In this document: positions 1-8,171 of the stretch, one piece after another
Position numbering within the stretch: the first letter of the stretch is position 1
Layout of the letters: each line of letters begins with the position of its first letter
DNA from: Ruminiclostridium sp.
GTDB lineage: Bacteria > Bacillota > Clostridia > Oscillospirales > Ruminococcaceae
Length of the DNA stretch: 44,411 bases
NCBI GenBank assembly: GCA_017635095.1
Contig: JAGBMA010000089.1
Span: 1-44,411, forward strand
Direction: 5' to 3'
Made by a program: the position numbers and the translations under genes
The notes under the pieces: model-generated
Told to the model about the DNA's origin: nothing
Seen by the model: only the letters and a program-made list of their open reading frames with translations
Databases searched by the model: none

Positions 1-48
1 AGTAGCTGCCGCGCTGAGTGAGACAGTAATCTGCGCATAACGTAAAAA

Positions 49-79
49 ACAGCAGACCCGTAACAATTGAGTCTGCTGT
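49..79. terminator. Hairpin at the window edge, possible bidirectional terminator
   Basis: Nine-base arms (49-57 and 71-79) pair perfectly around a 13-base loop. The left flank is A-rich and the right flank T-rich, so it could end transcripts from either side. The adjoining left gene lies outside the window. Confidence 0.5.
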
Positions 80-187
80 ATCGTTTTGTTGTGTATAAAC
101 TATCGGGTAAATCGCGACAGCTTCGGGTGCAGGGCTTGCCCTGCCGCGGGGCTCGGGGCGGCGTAAGCCCCGAAACCGTCTGTTAAG

Positions 188-290
188 ACGCGCGGGAGCG
201 CCGGACACGGGGCGTGGGGCAGAGCCCCACACGCGCGGGAGCGCCGGACACGGGGTGTGGGGCAGAGCCCTACAAGCGCGTGAGTGCCGG
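188..290. repeat. 43-bp GC-rich tandem repeat, about 2.4 copies
   Basis: Copies begin at 188 and 231, with a degenerate partial copy from 274 to 290. The unit contains the palindromic core GGGGCAGAGCCCC, and the block is far more GC-rich than its surroundings. It lies just downstream of the 761-residue surface protein gene. The stretch 110-187 holds related palindromic GC-rich sequence. No gene is visible in 1-292. Confidence 0.7.
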
Positions 291-292
291 AA

Positions 293-2578
293 TTATCTTC
301 TGCCTCTCTTGCGCTTAGCGCCCTTTCCGAGGAAGAGGAGGGCGGCAGCACCGGCGGGAATGAGGATACCCATAGCTGCGCCGGTAGAGGGGTTTTTAGC
401 CCGTGTATCGCTTACTGCGGCTACATTGTAGGAAACTGTCTCGTTGTCGCTTATGGTGATCTCTTCTTCCTGTTCGGAAGCTTCGGTCTCCGAGTAAGCG
501 GGAGCAGCACTGTTGAACTTTGATCCGTAAACATAAACATATCTGTCTTCTGCACTCGCGTCACCGCTTTTAAGCGATTCGAGCCATGCCTGTTCGGTTC
601 CCTTGAAGCCGTTCGCGACTGCGATCTCGTAAGCGGATTCGCCGGTGAGTGAGTTGAGCCATGCCTTCTCAGTCCCCTTGTAGCCGTTATCGACTGCGAT
701 CTCGTAAGCGGACTCGCCCACGAGTGAGTTGAGCCATGCCTGCTCCGAGCCCTTGAAGCCGTTTCTTACTGCAATATCATACGCGGATTCGCCGCTTCCT
801 ATCTTCTTTGCAACAAGATCTGCGACCGCGGAAACGAAAGAGTCGATATTGCCATAGGAAGTTGTGCTTATCCATTCATTGAAGTTGTAGGCAGATGTTC
901 CCGTTCCCGTGCTTTTCAGTACGTTTATCTGATTCTGAAGATCGTTGAGCGTCGAACGGAGCACAGCGATCTCTTCCTGAAGTTCGCTCTTTGTTGCGTA
1001 ACCCTGTCCGCTGACATATGTCTCGGTGTATCTCTGGGCGCTGTTGTCGCCGACAGTCGTCTGGTTCGCAGTTATAGATGCTGTACCGCCGGTGGTCGTT
1101 GAGCCGGAAGCGATCCTGCCTGTTGTAAGGAGGGTGGGATCATTCTTTACCAGGTTCGCGGTCTGGGAAAGAGTGTATGCTCTGCCGTACTGGTCAGTGC
1201 CGAGAGCATAGCTGAGTTTGCTGAGTGCTGCAATGAGATCCGCGGTGCTGGAATAATTCATTCCTCTGCTTTCAAGCACGGACTTTGTGCTTTCGAGATC
1301 GGATTTGAGCTGCTGATATGTGCTTGTTGCCCATTCGTTCAGGAAGTACTGGATATACGTTCTGTAATCCGAAACGGAAACGTTTTTGTCAGCGAGATTT
1401 GTGCATACGACATCATTGATCTCTTTCCTGAGAACGTCTGTAACAGCATTGTTGGTGTCCCAGCCGAATACGCCGTAAAGTGCATTGTCAACGACTTTCT
1501 GCGTATCGCCGTAGTTCATCATGAACGAAACGAGATCGGAGAGATGACCGGAAGCCGTGGTCGTGAGTGCTCCGCTCGCTCCCTTTTCGCCGTAGTACTT
1601 TTCGATAAGCGGGTCTATGTCCGATGCAGTCAGATAGATGCGGTCGTCGCTCTTGTATGCGCCGGTGGTGGGATCCTTCGTGAAGTATCTGCCGGTGATC
1701 TCGTCTGCAACGGAAGCAGCGTAGTTCGCGAGCGTCACATTCGTGTCAGCTTCGGACTGTGCGGCACCGATGAGTGAGAGCACTTTGCCGTAAACGTAGG
1801 GGTATGTATTCGTCTCATTGTAGAGCTGGAGAACGGTCTTGTCATACTTTGAGTAGTAGTAGGTGTTGATGCCGTTCCCGAACTCAAGGTTGAGGTCATT
1901 GCGCGCGTCGCTCGCGTAGATCACTTTTATGGTCTTTCCGAACTTGTCGCCGGAGAAGTTGTCGTAGGTATAGACTCTGAGTCTGTCGGAGGTATCGACT
2001 CCCGCGGCTCTGAGAAGCTGCTGGAACTGACCGTTTCCGCTGAGATCACCGTTTATTCTGATGAAGAACGTGCTGCTGTAAGGATTATTCACGGAGAAAC
2101 AGAGCTCACCGTACTTGCTCGTATCATGGCTCAGGAGAGGATTGAGAGCGTAGCTGTAGGAGCTGTTGGTAAAGAAGTTGATGTTCTTGGATCTGTCTTT
2201 GAGAACGACGGTATATTGGTAAGATTCGGAATCCTTGACGCTTATCTCAACGCGCTGAAGCGAAGTTCTTGCAGCAAGAGCGGAGAGTTCCTCCGCCGAG
2301 AGCTGAGGATTGCCGTCGCTTGCGTCGAGAATGATCGTTTCGCTTACGGGACCATACTGAATACCCTCCGCGTCATAGAGCGAACCGTAGTTTTTCAGGT
2401 ACTGGTACAGATTTTCCACCGGCCTGAGAACGCCGCTCGATTCATAGTAGTAAAAGCAGTCGCCGTCCGAGGGTGTGGGGAGCTTTATCGCTCCTGCATC
2501 CACAGCGAGCAGTGCAGCCCCGCAGACCGCTGCTGCCGCAGTCGTGACCAGTAGTGATACGATCTTTTTAAGCTTCAT
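293..2578 (-). CDS. Secreted surface protein with 25-residue repeats and NPSTG sorting signal
   Basis: The predicted protein has 761 residues if it starts at the ATG at 2578. An in-frame ATG at 2599 adds seven residues and cannot be excluded, because its upstream AAAGG is close while the AAAGGA for the 2578 start is 12 bases away. An N-terminal signal peptide is clear (KLKK, then an Ala/Leu-rich core, then DAGA). Most of the protein is polar and unassigned, with a short coiled-coil-like stretch (LQEEIAVLRSTLNDLQNQI). Three tandem 25-residue repeats of the type GESAYEIAVxNGFKGTExAWL precede the C-terminus. The protein ends with NPSTG, a hydrophobic segment and a KRKRGRR tail, a typical sortase substrate. 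It is the last gene of the operon begun by the CpsD-like kinase. The repeat type also occurs in phage and surface proteins of Gram-positive bacteria, but nothing else here looks phage-derived. The function is unknown; the surface location is inferred from the signals. Confidence 0.85.
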   Translation of the reverse strand: MKLKKIVSLLVTTAAAAVCGAALLAVDAGAIKLPTPSDGDCFYYYESSGVLRPVENLYQYLKNYGSLYDAEGIQYGPVSETIILDASDGNPQLSAEELSALAARTSLQRVEISVKDSESYQYTVVLKDRSKNINFFTNSSYSYALNPLLSHDTSKYGELCFSVNNPYSSTFFIRINGDLSGNGQFQQLLRAAGVDTSDRLRVYTYDNFSGDKFGKTIKVIYASDARNDLNLEFGNGINTYYYSKYDKTVLQLYNETNTYPYVYGKVLSLIGAAQSEADTNVTLANYAASVADEITGRYFTKDPTTGAYKSDDRIYLTASDIDPLIEKYYGEKGASGALTTTASGHLSDLVSFMMNYGDTQKVVDNALYGVFGWDTNNAVTDVLRKEINDVVCTNLADKNVSVSDYRTYIQYFLNEWATSTYQQLKSDLESTKSVLESRGMNYSSTADLIAALSKLSYALGTDQYGRAYTLSQTANLVKNDPTLLTTGRIASGSTTTGGTASITANQTTVGDNSAQRYTETYVSGQGYATKSELQEEIAVLRSTLNDLQNQINVLKSTGTGTSAYNFNEWISTTSYGNIDSFVSAVADLVAKKIGSGESAYDIAVRNGFKGSEQAWLNSLVGESAYEIAVDNGYKGTEKAWLNSLTGESAYEIAVANGFKGTEQAWLESLKSGDASAEDRYVYVYGSKFNSAAPAYSETEASEQEEEITISDNETVSYNVAAVSDTRAKNPSTGAAMGILIPAGAAALLFLGKGAKRKRGRR
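572..796 (-). repeat. Three 75-bp in-gene repeats (25-residue GESAYEIAV units)
   Basis: The translated units are nearly identical, with a conserved GESAYxIAVxNGxKGxExAWLxSL pattern. They lie just before the sorting signal of the surface protein, so copy number could vary between strains and change how far the protein projects. Confidence 0.8.
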
Positions 2579-2605
2579 TTTTGAATGCCGTCCTTTCATA
2601 GACCT

Positions 2606-3142
2606 TTATTTGATCTGTTCAAGCCTTGTCCTGCAATAGAAATCCGAGCGCTTTGCACGCGAACGGATACGGGTACCTATAAAAAACAGTACCATACATA
2701 TTAGAAGTATTATTATCGAAACGAGCTGTGCATCACCGTCACCTGCGATCCGACGCATGGGCATCAGCACAACGGACTGCATCAGATCCGAGAGAAGATA
2801 CTGCAGCCCGCTTGCCTGAGCGGCCTCGGCAGTGTCCGGAGTGATGATGAACACATATGGGATCATAAGATACAGCGAAGCGAAGAAAACGAAGAGCCAC
2901 TGGCGGAGAAATCCCGCGAGTACGGCTGCCTGTGCGCAGACTATCGCCGCAATTCCGAGCGCCGTGTATCTCAGGATCTCGTTCGGGAGTCCCGCGAATA
3001 TCCCCGCGGTAATGCCAGCGATCATAAATACGGCAATATTCCTGCCGTCTGATGTATCAAAGAATATCTCTATCCGGCTGCGGCAGTATTTTGCAGCCCA
3101 CGGGTGAGCGGAAGTCACACTGTCAACTGTTCTGCAGATCAT
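2606..3142 (-). CDS. Small membrane protein of unknown function
   Basis: This 178-residue protein has about four to five hydrophobic segments, starting near residue 35, and ends with a basic tail (RIRSRAKR). It overlaps the preceding gene by ATGA and sits seven bases from the 2599 ATG of the next one, so the three genes are translationally linked. I recognise no family. Its place between an EpsG-like membrane protein and a sorted surface protein suggests a role in making or exporting surface material, which is inference only. Confidence 0.7.
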   Translation of the reverse strand: MICRTVDSVTSAHPWAAKYCRSRIEIFFDTSDGRNIAVFMIAGITAGIFAGLPNEILRYTALGIAAIVCAQAAVLAGFLRQWLFVFFASLYLMIPYVFIITPDTAEAAQASGLQYLLSDLMQSVVLMPMRRIAGDGDAQLVSIIILLICMVLFFIGTRIRSRAKRSDFYCRTRLEQIK

Positions 3143-4218
3143 AGCTGTACCCCCGCAAGAAATGAAGTTTCAAACACATCGGAACCAAATACGTTCCCGA
3201 GTACGAGATAAGCGCAGATCGCTGTCTCCGCGGCCGCGCACACTATAAGGAATACAGTCTGTGAGGTCTCGCGCTTCTCCGGGAAAACTATCCCGACGAA
3301 CTTCTCGCCCGTGTCGAAGGCTTCCGGTGCAAGCACCACCGCCGACATCATAAGAAGCATCTGCGTAAAGGCGAACAGTTCGGGCTCCGAGACCGTGACC
3401 ACCGAAAATGCCGCACCGCATACGATTGCGGGCACGAGTCTTTCGTGATCTCCGCTTCGGTTGGCGAGCATTTTGTATATCAGAAGAGCTGACGCTGCAG
3501 CCGCACAGGCAATCACAGCGCAGGCGACCGGCATATCCGCCGTGGTGCATCTGTCTGCGCCGAGAAAACCGAACACAGCCGTGACTGCTTCGGGAAAGAG
3601 AGCCGCAAGAACGGCGAGGATCACCGGAACAGCCGTAGCGATGACGATATTCCCGAAGAACATCACCGCGCACACCGGTATGAGAAGCAGCGCCGACATA
3701 TCAAAGCAGGCCGCTGCGAACATAAGCGCCGCGAACCGGAAAAAGCGCTGTTCTTCAATATATCCCGACGCTATGACAGCTATGAGGGCTGCAGTAAAAG
3801 CGGCAGAACCGGCAAAATAAGCCGGGATAAAGCAGAAAGTCAGGACTGCGGCTCCGGAGTACGGGGAGCTGCAGCGATTGAAGACCGCATAAACCGCAAG
3901 CGCGGTCTGGATGCAGGCTATGACCAGCGGAAAAACGAAAGACTCTGTGCTGAACGCCGAGCATATCTTCATTATGAGCAGATATGCGGGCGAAGCGCCT
4001 ATATTGCCGAGCGCGTCAAAGCCGATACCGCCGATCGCGGGGACGAGGAGCGAATATTTCTCCGCGTCAGCCCCGATAAGCCCGTCCAGCGTCCCGAGGC
4101 CGGTGACACAGAACAACGCAGCGGCGAAAGCTGCACAGAAAAGACCTTTTCTGTCGGTTTTCGAGCAGACCGCTCCGATCACGCGCAGCATGACCGGAAC
4201 AACTATAAGAATAATCAT
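3139..4218 (-). CDS. EpsG-like polytopic membrane protein (candidate polysaccharide polymerase)
   Basis: The 359-residue protein is hydrophobic over its whole length, with about ten to eleven predicted membrane segments. Features like EpsG/Wzy-type polymerases are an early GADAEKYSLL segment, a later SPAYLLIMKICSAF segment and an RFFRFAALMFAAACFDMSALLLIP-type segment, which resembles the family's 'A..F..sA...iP' pattern. It follows the CpsD-type kinase by three bases and overlaps the next gene by ATGA. The context (kinase plus polymerase-like protein) supports a polysaccharide role, but no glycosyltransferases lie beside it. The family assignment is tentative. Confidence 0.5.
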   Translation of the reverse strand: MIILIVVPVMLRVIGAVCSKTDRKGLFCAAFAAALFCVTGLGTLDGLIGADAEKYSLLVPAIGGIGFDALGNIGASPAYLLIMKICSAFSTESFVFPLVIACIQTALAVYAVFNRCSSPYSGAAVLTFCFIPAYFAGSAAFTAALIAVIASGYIEEQRFFRFAALMFAAACFDMSALLLIPVCAVMFFGNIVIATAVPVILAVLAALFPEAVTAVFGFLGADRCTTADMPVACAVIACAAAASALLIYKMLANRSGDHERLVPAIVCGAAFSVVTVSEPELFAFTQMLLMMSAVVLAPEAFDTGEKFVGIVFPEKRETSQTVFLIVCAAAETAICAYLVLGNVFGSDVFETSFLAGVQL

Positions 4219-4221
4219 TAT

Positions 4222-4962
4222 TTACATATCATCGTAAGCGCGTTCGCCTTCACGGTCACCCGGAAGATCCGCGTTTTCTTCGATCGAGCTTTTGTAATCG
4301 CTCTGTTTATCGTATTTTACGGCGCAATATGTCTTGATGACGCCGAAGAACTTTGCTTTTGAAAGCGAGATAGTAGAGAGTGCCGCCTGGAGCTCCGCGT
4401 GGGTGGTCTTGTTTTCCCTGAGCACGAGCGCGGTGCCTCCGGTATATCCGCCGAAAAGCAGAGAATCGTTCGCAATGCACAGCGGCGGCGTATCTATGAT
4501 GATGTAGTCGTAGTAGTCGTAGAGGAGTCTCACAAGGCGCTCTGTCTCAGCGCTTCCGAGAAGGTCGGAGGGATTTGATGTTCCGGGACCTGCGGGCATG
4601 ACGTGGAAGTTTTTGCGTACATCAACGCTTATACCGCTGTAAACATCGGTCTCGCCGGTGAGCACGGTGCTAAGTCCGAACCGGTTCTTGAGCCTGAGCA
4701 TATCATGCACGCCGGAGCGTCTCAGGTCGGCGTCTATGAGAAGCACACGTTTATCGAGCCTGCTGAACGTAAGGGCGATATTGATAGCGGTGGTGGTTTT
4801 TCCCTCATCGCGGTTCTGGCTCGTTATGACAATGGATTTATATGTGCAGTTATCGAGTGCGGCGGACAGATTGGTGCGTATTTTTGCATACGACTCGGTA
4901 ATAATAAACGGTGTATTCTCATTGAGGATAAACTGTCTTGTTATGGGATCAAAGCCTTGCAA
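4222..4962 (-). CDS. CpsD/CapB-family bacterial tyrosine kinase (cytoplasmic P-loop subunit)
   Basis: This 246-residue P-loop ATPase has a Walker A variant (SQNRDEGKTTT, residues 48-58), Walker A' (LLIDADLRR, about 74-82) and Walker B (YIIIDTPPL). These are the hallmarks of BY-kinases that control capsule and exopolysaccharide assembly. The usual Pro-Gly before Glu-Gly-Lys is replaced by Arg-Asp. The tail carries several spaced tyrosines (YDKQSDYK, AYDDM) rather than a dense cluster. The start appears to be TTG at 4962, preceded by GAAAGGGG nine bases upstream. The usual membrane activator (CpsC/Wzz type) is not in this operon. A consensus promoter lies at 5016-5044. Confidence 0.85.
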   Translation of the reverse strand: MQGFDPITRQFILNENTPFIITESYAKIRTNLSAALDNCTYKSIVITSQNRDEGKTTTAINIALTFSRLDKRVLLIDADLRRSGVHDMLRLKNRFGLSTVLTGETDVYSGISVDVRKNFHVMPAGPGTSNPSDLLGSAETERLVRLLYDYYDYIIIDTPPLCIANDSLLFGGYTGGTALVLRENKTTHAELQAALSTISLSKAKFFGVIKTYCAVKYDKQSDYKSSIEENADLPGDREGERAYDDM

Positions 4963-5015
4963 GTGAACTTTCCCCTTTCGGACAGAATACGGCGTAACCC
5001 ACTATTACACAGTAT

Positions 5016-5044
5016 ATTATAAAGCATTTTTCATATTTTGTCAA
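5016..5044 (-). promoter_or_regulatory. Consensus sigma-A promoter for the kinase/surface-protein operon
   Basis: Read on the minus strand it is TTGACA, 17 bases, TATAAT. Both hexamers match the consensus perfectly. It lies about 55 bases upstream of the TTG start at 4962. Confidence 0.85.
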
Positions 5045-5187
5045 TAGTATGAACAGATTTTTCTCGCCAATTTTACAATATTTATTATAATATTACTCAA
5101 AACACCAATATATTGTGTCAAAAAACGCCGAAAATATACGATGTGTAATTGTTTAAGTAAAAAATCAGTTATTAAGGGGCGATATGT

Positions 5188-5547
5188 ATGAACGGGATCA
5201 CGAAGTCAAGAGCGGCTGCAGCGGGATTCGCGGGCGGGATACTCAACGGGCTGTTCGGTTCGGGGGGCGGAGCTGTCGCAGTTCCGGTGCTTGAATGGGG
5301 AAACGGCGATCCTAAGCGCTGTCACGCGCTTTCTGTGGCGATAATGTTTTTTCTGAGCATAGTATCAACAGTCGGTAATATCTTTCTCGGATATTTCCCG
5401 CTGGATACAGTGAAATCGCTTCTTCCGGCGGGTATTCTCGGCGCATCGGTGGGAGCTCTGGCGCTCCGGAGAATAAACAATGACGTGCTGCGGCGCATAT
5501 TCGGCGCATTTCTCATATATTCGGGAGGGAGGATGCTTCTTCAATGA
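5188..5547 (+). CDS. Half-length TauE/SafE (TSUP) membrane protein, first half
   Basis: At 119 residues this is half the usual length of about 250 for the sulfite-exporter TauE/SafE family. It shows the family's glycine-rich first helix (AGGILNGLFGSGGGAVAVP) followed by three more hydrophobic segments. AAGGGG sits upstream of the ATG. The stop overlaps the start of the next gene (ATGA), which encodes a second half-length member. The two products probably pair to make one transporter. The substrate, a sulfur-containing or organic anion in known members, cannot be read from sequence. Confidence 0.8.
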   Translation: MNGITKSRAAAAGFAGGILNGLFGSGGGAVAVPVLEWGNGDPKRCHALSVAIMFFLSIVSTVGNIFLGYFPLDTVKSLLPAGILGASVGALALRRINNDVLRRIFGAFLIYSGGRMLLQ

Positions 5548-5948
5548 ACGGTCTGATACCTGCCGCGGCGGGTTTTCTTGCGGGTGCTGCGGGCTCAATG
5601 GGGCTCGGCGGCGGGTTTGTACTGATATTGTACCTGTCATGGGCGGGGCTGTCACCGGAAGATGCCAGAGCGGCAAATCTGTTGTTCTTTATACCCACTG
5701 CAATAGTGTCTGTGCTGATAAACAAGCGGGGAGGGCTCATTGATACCCGGCTGATACCCTACGCGGCAGCGGCGGGTTCTATCGGTGCGGTTATCGGGCT
5801 TATGATCTCCGGGGCTGTCGATCCGTCGCTGCTCAGGGTCGTGTTCGCGGTGATGATAATTGCTGTGGGTGCGCGGGAACTTTTTCACCGAAGCGAAAAA
5901 AAGAGCTCCGCGCAGGTCGGGAAGCCGGCGGCGCAGAACGGCGGGTAA
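5544..5948 (+). CDS. Half-length TauE/SafE (TSUP) membrane protein, second half
   Basis: This 134-residue protein repeats the TSUP half-unit pattern, with a first helix GFLAGAAGSMGLGGGFVL and three further hydrophobic segments, and ends in a short polar tail. It is coupled to the preceding half gene by an ATGA overlap. Full-length TSUP proteins consist of two such inverted halves, so the pair looks like a split version of the family and not a broken gene: each half has its own start, and both frames are clean. Confidence 0.8.
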   Translation: MNGLIPAAAGFLAGAAGSMGLGGGFVLILYLSWAGLSPEDARAANLLFFIPTAIVSVLINKRGGLIDTRLIPYAAAAGSIGAVIGLMISGAVDPSLLRVVFAVMIIAVGARELFHRSEKKSSAQVGKPAAQNGG

Positions 5949-5955
5949 AACAAAA

Positions 5956-5978
5956 GCGCGTATGCGATGCATACGCGC
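5956..5978 (-). terminator. Terminator of the SCP-2 protein gene
   Basis: Ten-base perfect arms (5956-5965 and 5969-5978) enclose a three-base loop. On the minus strand it is followed by TTTTGTTTTA. It lies between convergent genes and may also stop the TSUP transcript. Confidence 0.8.
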
Positions 5979-5994
5979 CGAGCTGATCTGTGAC

Positions 5995-6525
5995 TTACTT
6001 TTTCTTTGCGGCAGTCTTCTTTGCAGCGGGCTTAGCTTCTGCTTTGGGAGCAGCGGGCTTTACTTCTGCCTTTGCCTCTGCCTTAGGAGCTTCGGTCTTA
6101 ACTTCTGCCTTTGCAGCGGGCTTCTTAGCTGCTGCAGCCTTCTTTGCGGGAGCCTTGGCATCTGTCTTCTTCTCAGCGGCAGCCTTCTTCGGTGCGATAG
6201 CATTGAAGATATCCGCACAGCCGGGTTCGTTGTCCTCAACGATGAGCTTGCCGGACTTTATAGCCTTGGCGGGAGCGAGTTTTCCTTCTACGAGAGCGGT
6301 AAAAGTATCTGCGTCTGCCTTGAACACAGCGGTATGATCGTCATAGCTGAAATTCTCGACTACGAACTTGTTATAACCTTCCTTGAACTCGATGTAGAAT
6401 GTTCCTGCGGCTTCGCCTGTAACTGTGAACTGGAATGCGAAACAACCTTTAAAGTCCGAAACATCGGTCTTCTGGATAGACTTCTTTAAGCTCTCATAAA
6501 CTTTTTCGTAAGCTGATTTAGCCAT
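5995..6525 (-). CDS. SCP-2-like sterol/lipid-binding domain protein with Lys/Ala-rich tail
   Basis: The protein has 176 residues when started at MAKSAYEKVYE, where AAGGAAGG precedes the ATG. Residues 1-105 resemble an SCP-2 sterol-transfer domain, a small alpha/beta lipid-binding fold (segments such as FKGCFAFQFTVTGEAAGTFY, VVEN and LIVEDNEPGCADIFNAI). Residues 106-176 are almost only Lys, Ala, Pro and Glu, with repeated PAAKK, AEAKAEVKP and PKAEAKP, like a histone-H1 or HU-type basic tail. The ligand is unknown. The tail could bind nucleic acid, membrane phosphate or cell-wall polymer. The gene is monocistronic, with its own promoter and terminator. Confidence 0.75.
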   Translation of the reverse strand: MAKSAYEKVYESLKKSIQKTDVSDFKGCFAFQFTVTGEAAGTFYIEFKEGYNKFVVENFSYDDHTAVFKADADTFTALVEGKLAPAKAIKSGKLIVEDNEPGCADIFNAIAPKKAAAEKKTDAKAPAKKAAAAKKPAAKAEVKTEAPKAEAKAEVKPAAPKAEAKPAAKKTAAKKK

Positions 6526-6586
6526 CTTGATTTCCTTCCTTTGGTTGAGTTGAAACGGGCATACGCACCGCTTATTTTTCTTTGAT

Positions 6587-6615
6587 ATTATATCACAAAA
6601 AAATGTTAAATTCAA
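6587..6615 (-). promoter_or_regulatory. Sigma-A promoter of the SCP-2 protein gene
   Basis: On the minus strand it reads TTGAAT, 17 bases, TATAAT, about 60 bases upstream of the chosen start at 6525. It supports that internal start over the longer reading frame, whose start codon would overlap the -35 box. Confidence 0.75.
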
Positions 6616-6890
6616 GCAAAATTACACTTTTTTTTGCAAGTTAGTGCAATATGATAAAAACAAAAACAGCTTACAGAACCTGTTTAGGTACATATTTACT
6701 ATAATTTGAACCTCGTTTGCCAAAAATTTAACATTTTTCTCTGCGCACGTTAAGATAATATGCAAAAATACAGCATATTATTCCCTCGGAGACCAAAAAG
6801 ACCGTGCTGACAATAAAATCCGTCAGGAAAAGAATTAATGCGGCATTCCCGAATATATTTAAACAGAATGTGTATTTCCGGAGGCGCGTT

Positions 6891-7178
6891 ATGTTATGTA
6901 CGTTTGATGATATCAGGAACAAGGAGATCATAAACATAAAAAGCGGGGTAAAAATGGGTTACGCCGATGATGTTGAGTTCGATACCTGCACCGCGAAGAT
7001 CTGCAGGCTCGTCATATTCGGCAGGGCGAAGCTTTTCGGGCTTCTCGGGAGGGAGGACGATTTCACCGTCTGCTGGAGCGATATCGAGATAATCGGAGAG
7101 GACGCGATACTTGTGAGCTGCGATATGCCTGTGCGCACAAAAAAGAGCGGCGGAGGACTGAAAAATTTGTTCAAATAG
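6891..7178 (+). CDS. YlmC/YmxH-family PRC-barrel protein
   Basis: This 95-residue protein starts at an ATG preceded by GGAGG seven bases upstream. The reading frame extends further upstream but lacks a good ribosome binding site there. The pattern (TFDDIRNKEIINIKSG, GYADDVEFD, LVIFGRAKLFGLLGREDDF, WSDIEIIGEDAILV) is that of the YlmC/YmxH family of small PRC-barrel proteins, common in spore-forming and related Firmicutes and sometimes linked to sporulation. The C-terminus is basic (RTKKSGGGLKNLFK). The molecular function is not established. Confidence 0.8.
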   Translation: MLCTFDDIRNKEIINIKSGVKMGYADDVEFDTCTAKICRLVIFGRAKLFGLLGREDDFTVCWSDIEIIGEDAILVSCDMPVRTKKSGGGLKNLFK

Positions 7179-7193
7179 CCGAAAAGAAAATTG

Positions 7194-7222
7194 TTGTAAA
7201 TACAGGTAATTTGTGTTATAAT
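7194..7222 (+). promoter_or_regulatory. Promoter of rpsB-tsf
   Basis: TTGTAA, 17 bases, TATAAT. The start site would fall near 7229, giving a leader of about 120 bases before rpsB. Confidence 0.7.
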
Positions 7223-7228
7223 ATATAG

Positions 7229-7330
7229 GCTATCCCGCAGACGGGATAAATCCGCATGTCCGCTATAAGCGCCGGAGGTGCCGCGTGTGCGGTCCGGCAG
7301 GTTCAGCGGCCAGAGGAAAACAACAAATTT
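7229..7330 (+). promoter_or_regulatory. rpsB leader: Structured rpsB leader
   Basis: The untranslated leader begins with a perfect seven-base stem (TATCCCG / CGGGATA, loop CAGA) and continues with GC-rich pairing segments around 7262-7312. S2 is often autoregulated through its mRNA leader, so this is a candidate binding site. I could not match it to a specific known leader family. Confidence 0.4.
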
Positions 7331-7347
7331 TAAGGAGGATACACAAA

Positions 7348-8091
7348 ATGGCAGTTGTATCAATGAAACAGCTTCTTGAAGCCGGTGTTCATTTCGGACA
7401 TCAGACAAGACGCTGGAACCCGAAAATGGCTCCGTACATTTTCACAGAAAGAAACGGTATCTACATCATCGACCTTCAGAAGACGGTCAAGAAGCTCGAC
7501 GAAGCTTATAACTTCGTTTTCGAGACTGCTTCCAACGGCGGCGAGATCCTTTTCGTCGGCACAAAGAAGCAGGCTGCCGATTCCATCAAGGAAGAGGCTG
7601 AAAGAGCGGGCGCTCACTATGTGAACGCAAGATGGCTCGGCGGTATGATGACAAACTTCAAGACCATCCAGAACCGTATCAAGAGACTCGAACAGCTCCA
7701 CGCTATGGAAACAGACGGCACTTTCGATCTTCTCCCCAAGAAGGAAGTAAGCAAGCTCTCCCTTGAGATCGAAAAGCTCGAAAAGTTCCTCGGCGGTATC
7801 AAGAACATGAAGAAGCTCCCCGGCGCTCTCTTCGTAGTTGACCCCCGCAAGGAGAAGATCGCTGTTGCGGAAGCAAGAAAGCTCGGTATCCCGGTAGTTG
7901 CTATCGTAGATACGAACTGCGACCCCGATGAGATCGACTATGTTATCCCCGGAAATGACGACGCTATCCGTGCAGTAAAGCTTATCGCAGGCGCTATGGC
8001 TGACGCTGTTCTTGCAGCTAAGCAGGGTGCCGAAGGCGCAGAGACCGAGGATAAGGACGCTGCCGAAGAAGCTGCAGCAGACGCAGAATAA
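7348..8091 (+). CDS. rpsB: 30S ribosomal protein S2
   Basis: The 247-residue protein carries the S2 signatures [29 protein letters not shown]-like [28 protein letters not shown] and [28 protein letters not shown] precedes the ATG. The C-terminus is an acidic Ala/Glu-rich extension, common in Clostridia. It is followed by an intergenic hairpin and then tsf, the usual order. The codon use is that of a highly expressed gene. Confidence 0.98.
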   Translation: MAVVSMKQLLEAGVHFGHQTRRWNPKMAPYIFTERNGIYIIDLQKTVKKLDEAYNFVFETASNGGEILFVGTKKQAADSIKEEAERAGAHYVNARWLGGMMTNFKTIQNRIKRLEQLHAMETDGTFDLLPKKEVSKLSLEIEKLEKFLGGIKNMKKLPGALFVVDPRKEKIAVAEARKLGIPVVAIVDTNCDPDEIDYVIPGNDDAIRAVKLIAGAMADAVLAAKQGAEGAETEDKDAAEEAAADAE

Positions 8092-8106
8092 ACAGAACAC
8101 ACTTCA

Positions 8107-8130
8107 CATTCCCCGTAAACACGGGGAATG
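8107..8130 (+). terminator. rpsB-tsf intergenic hairpin
   Basis: Ten-base perfect arms (CATTCCCCGT / ACGGGGAATG) with loop AAAC, followed only by TATTAT. The lack of a full T-tract suggests a partial terminator or mRNA-stabilising stem that lets part of the transcription through to tsf. Confidence 0.6.
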
Positions 8131-8171
8131 TATTATCAAAGTACAGATCAATCAAAAAAGGAGAAATCAAA

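Noticed and set aside
188-290. CRISPR array
   Set aside because: The copies are directly adjacent, with no unique spacers, and no cas gene is present.
572-796. Prophage origin suggested by GESAYEIAV repeats
   Set aside because: These repeats also occur in cell-surface proteins, the protein has a signal peptide and a sorting signal, and no other phage gene is nearby.
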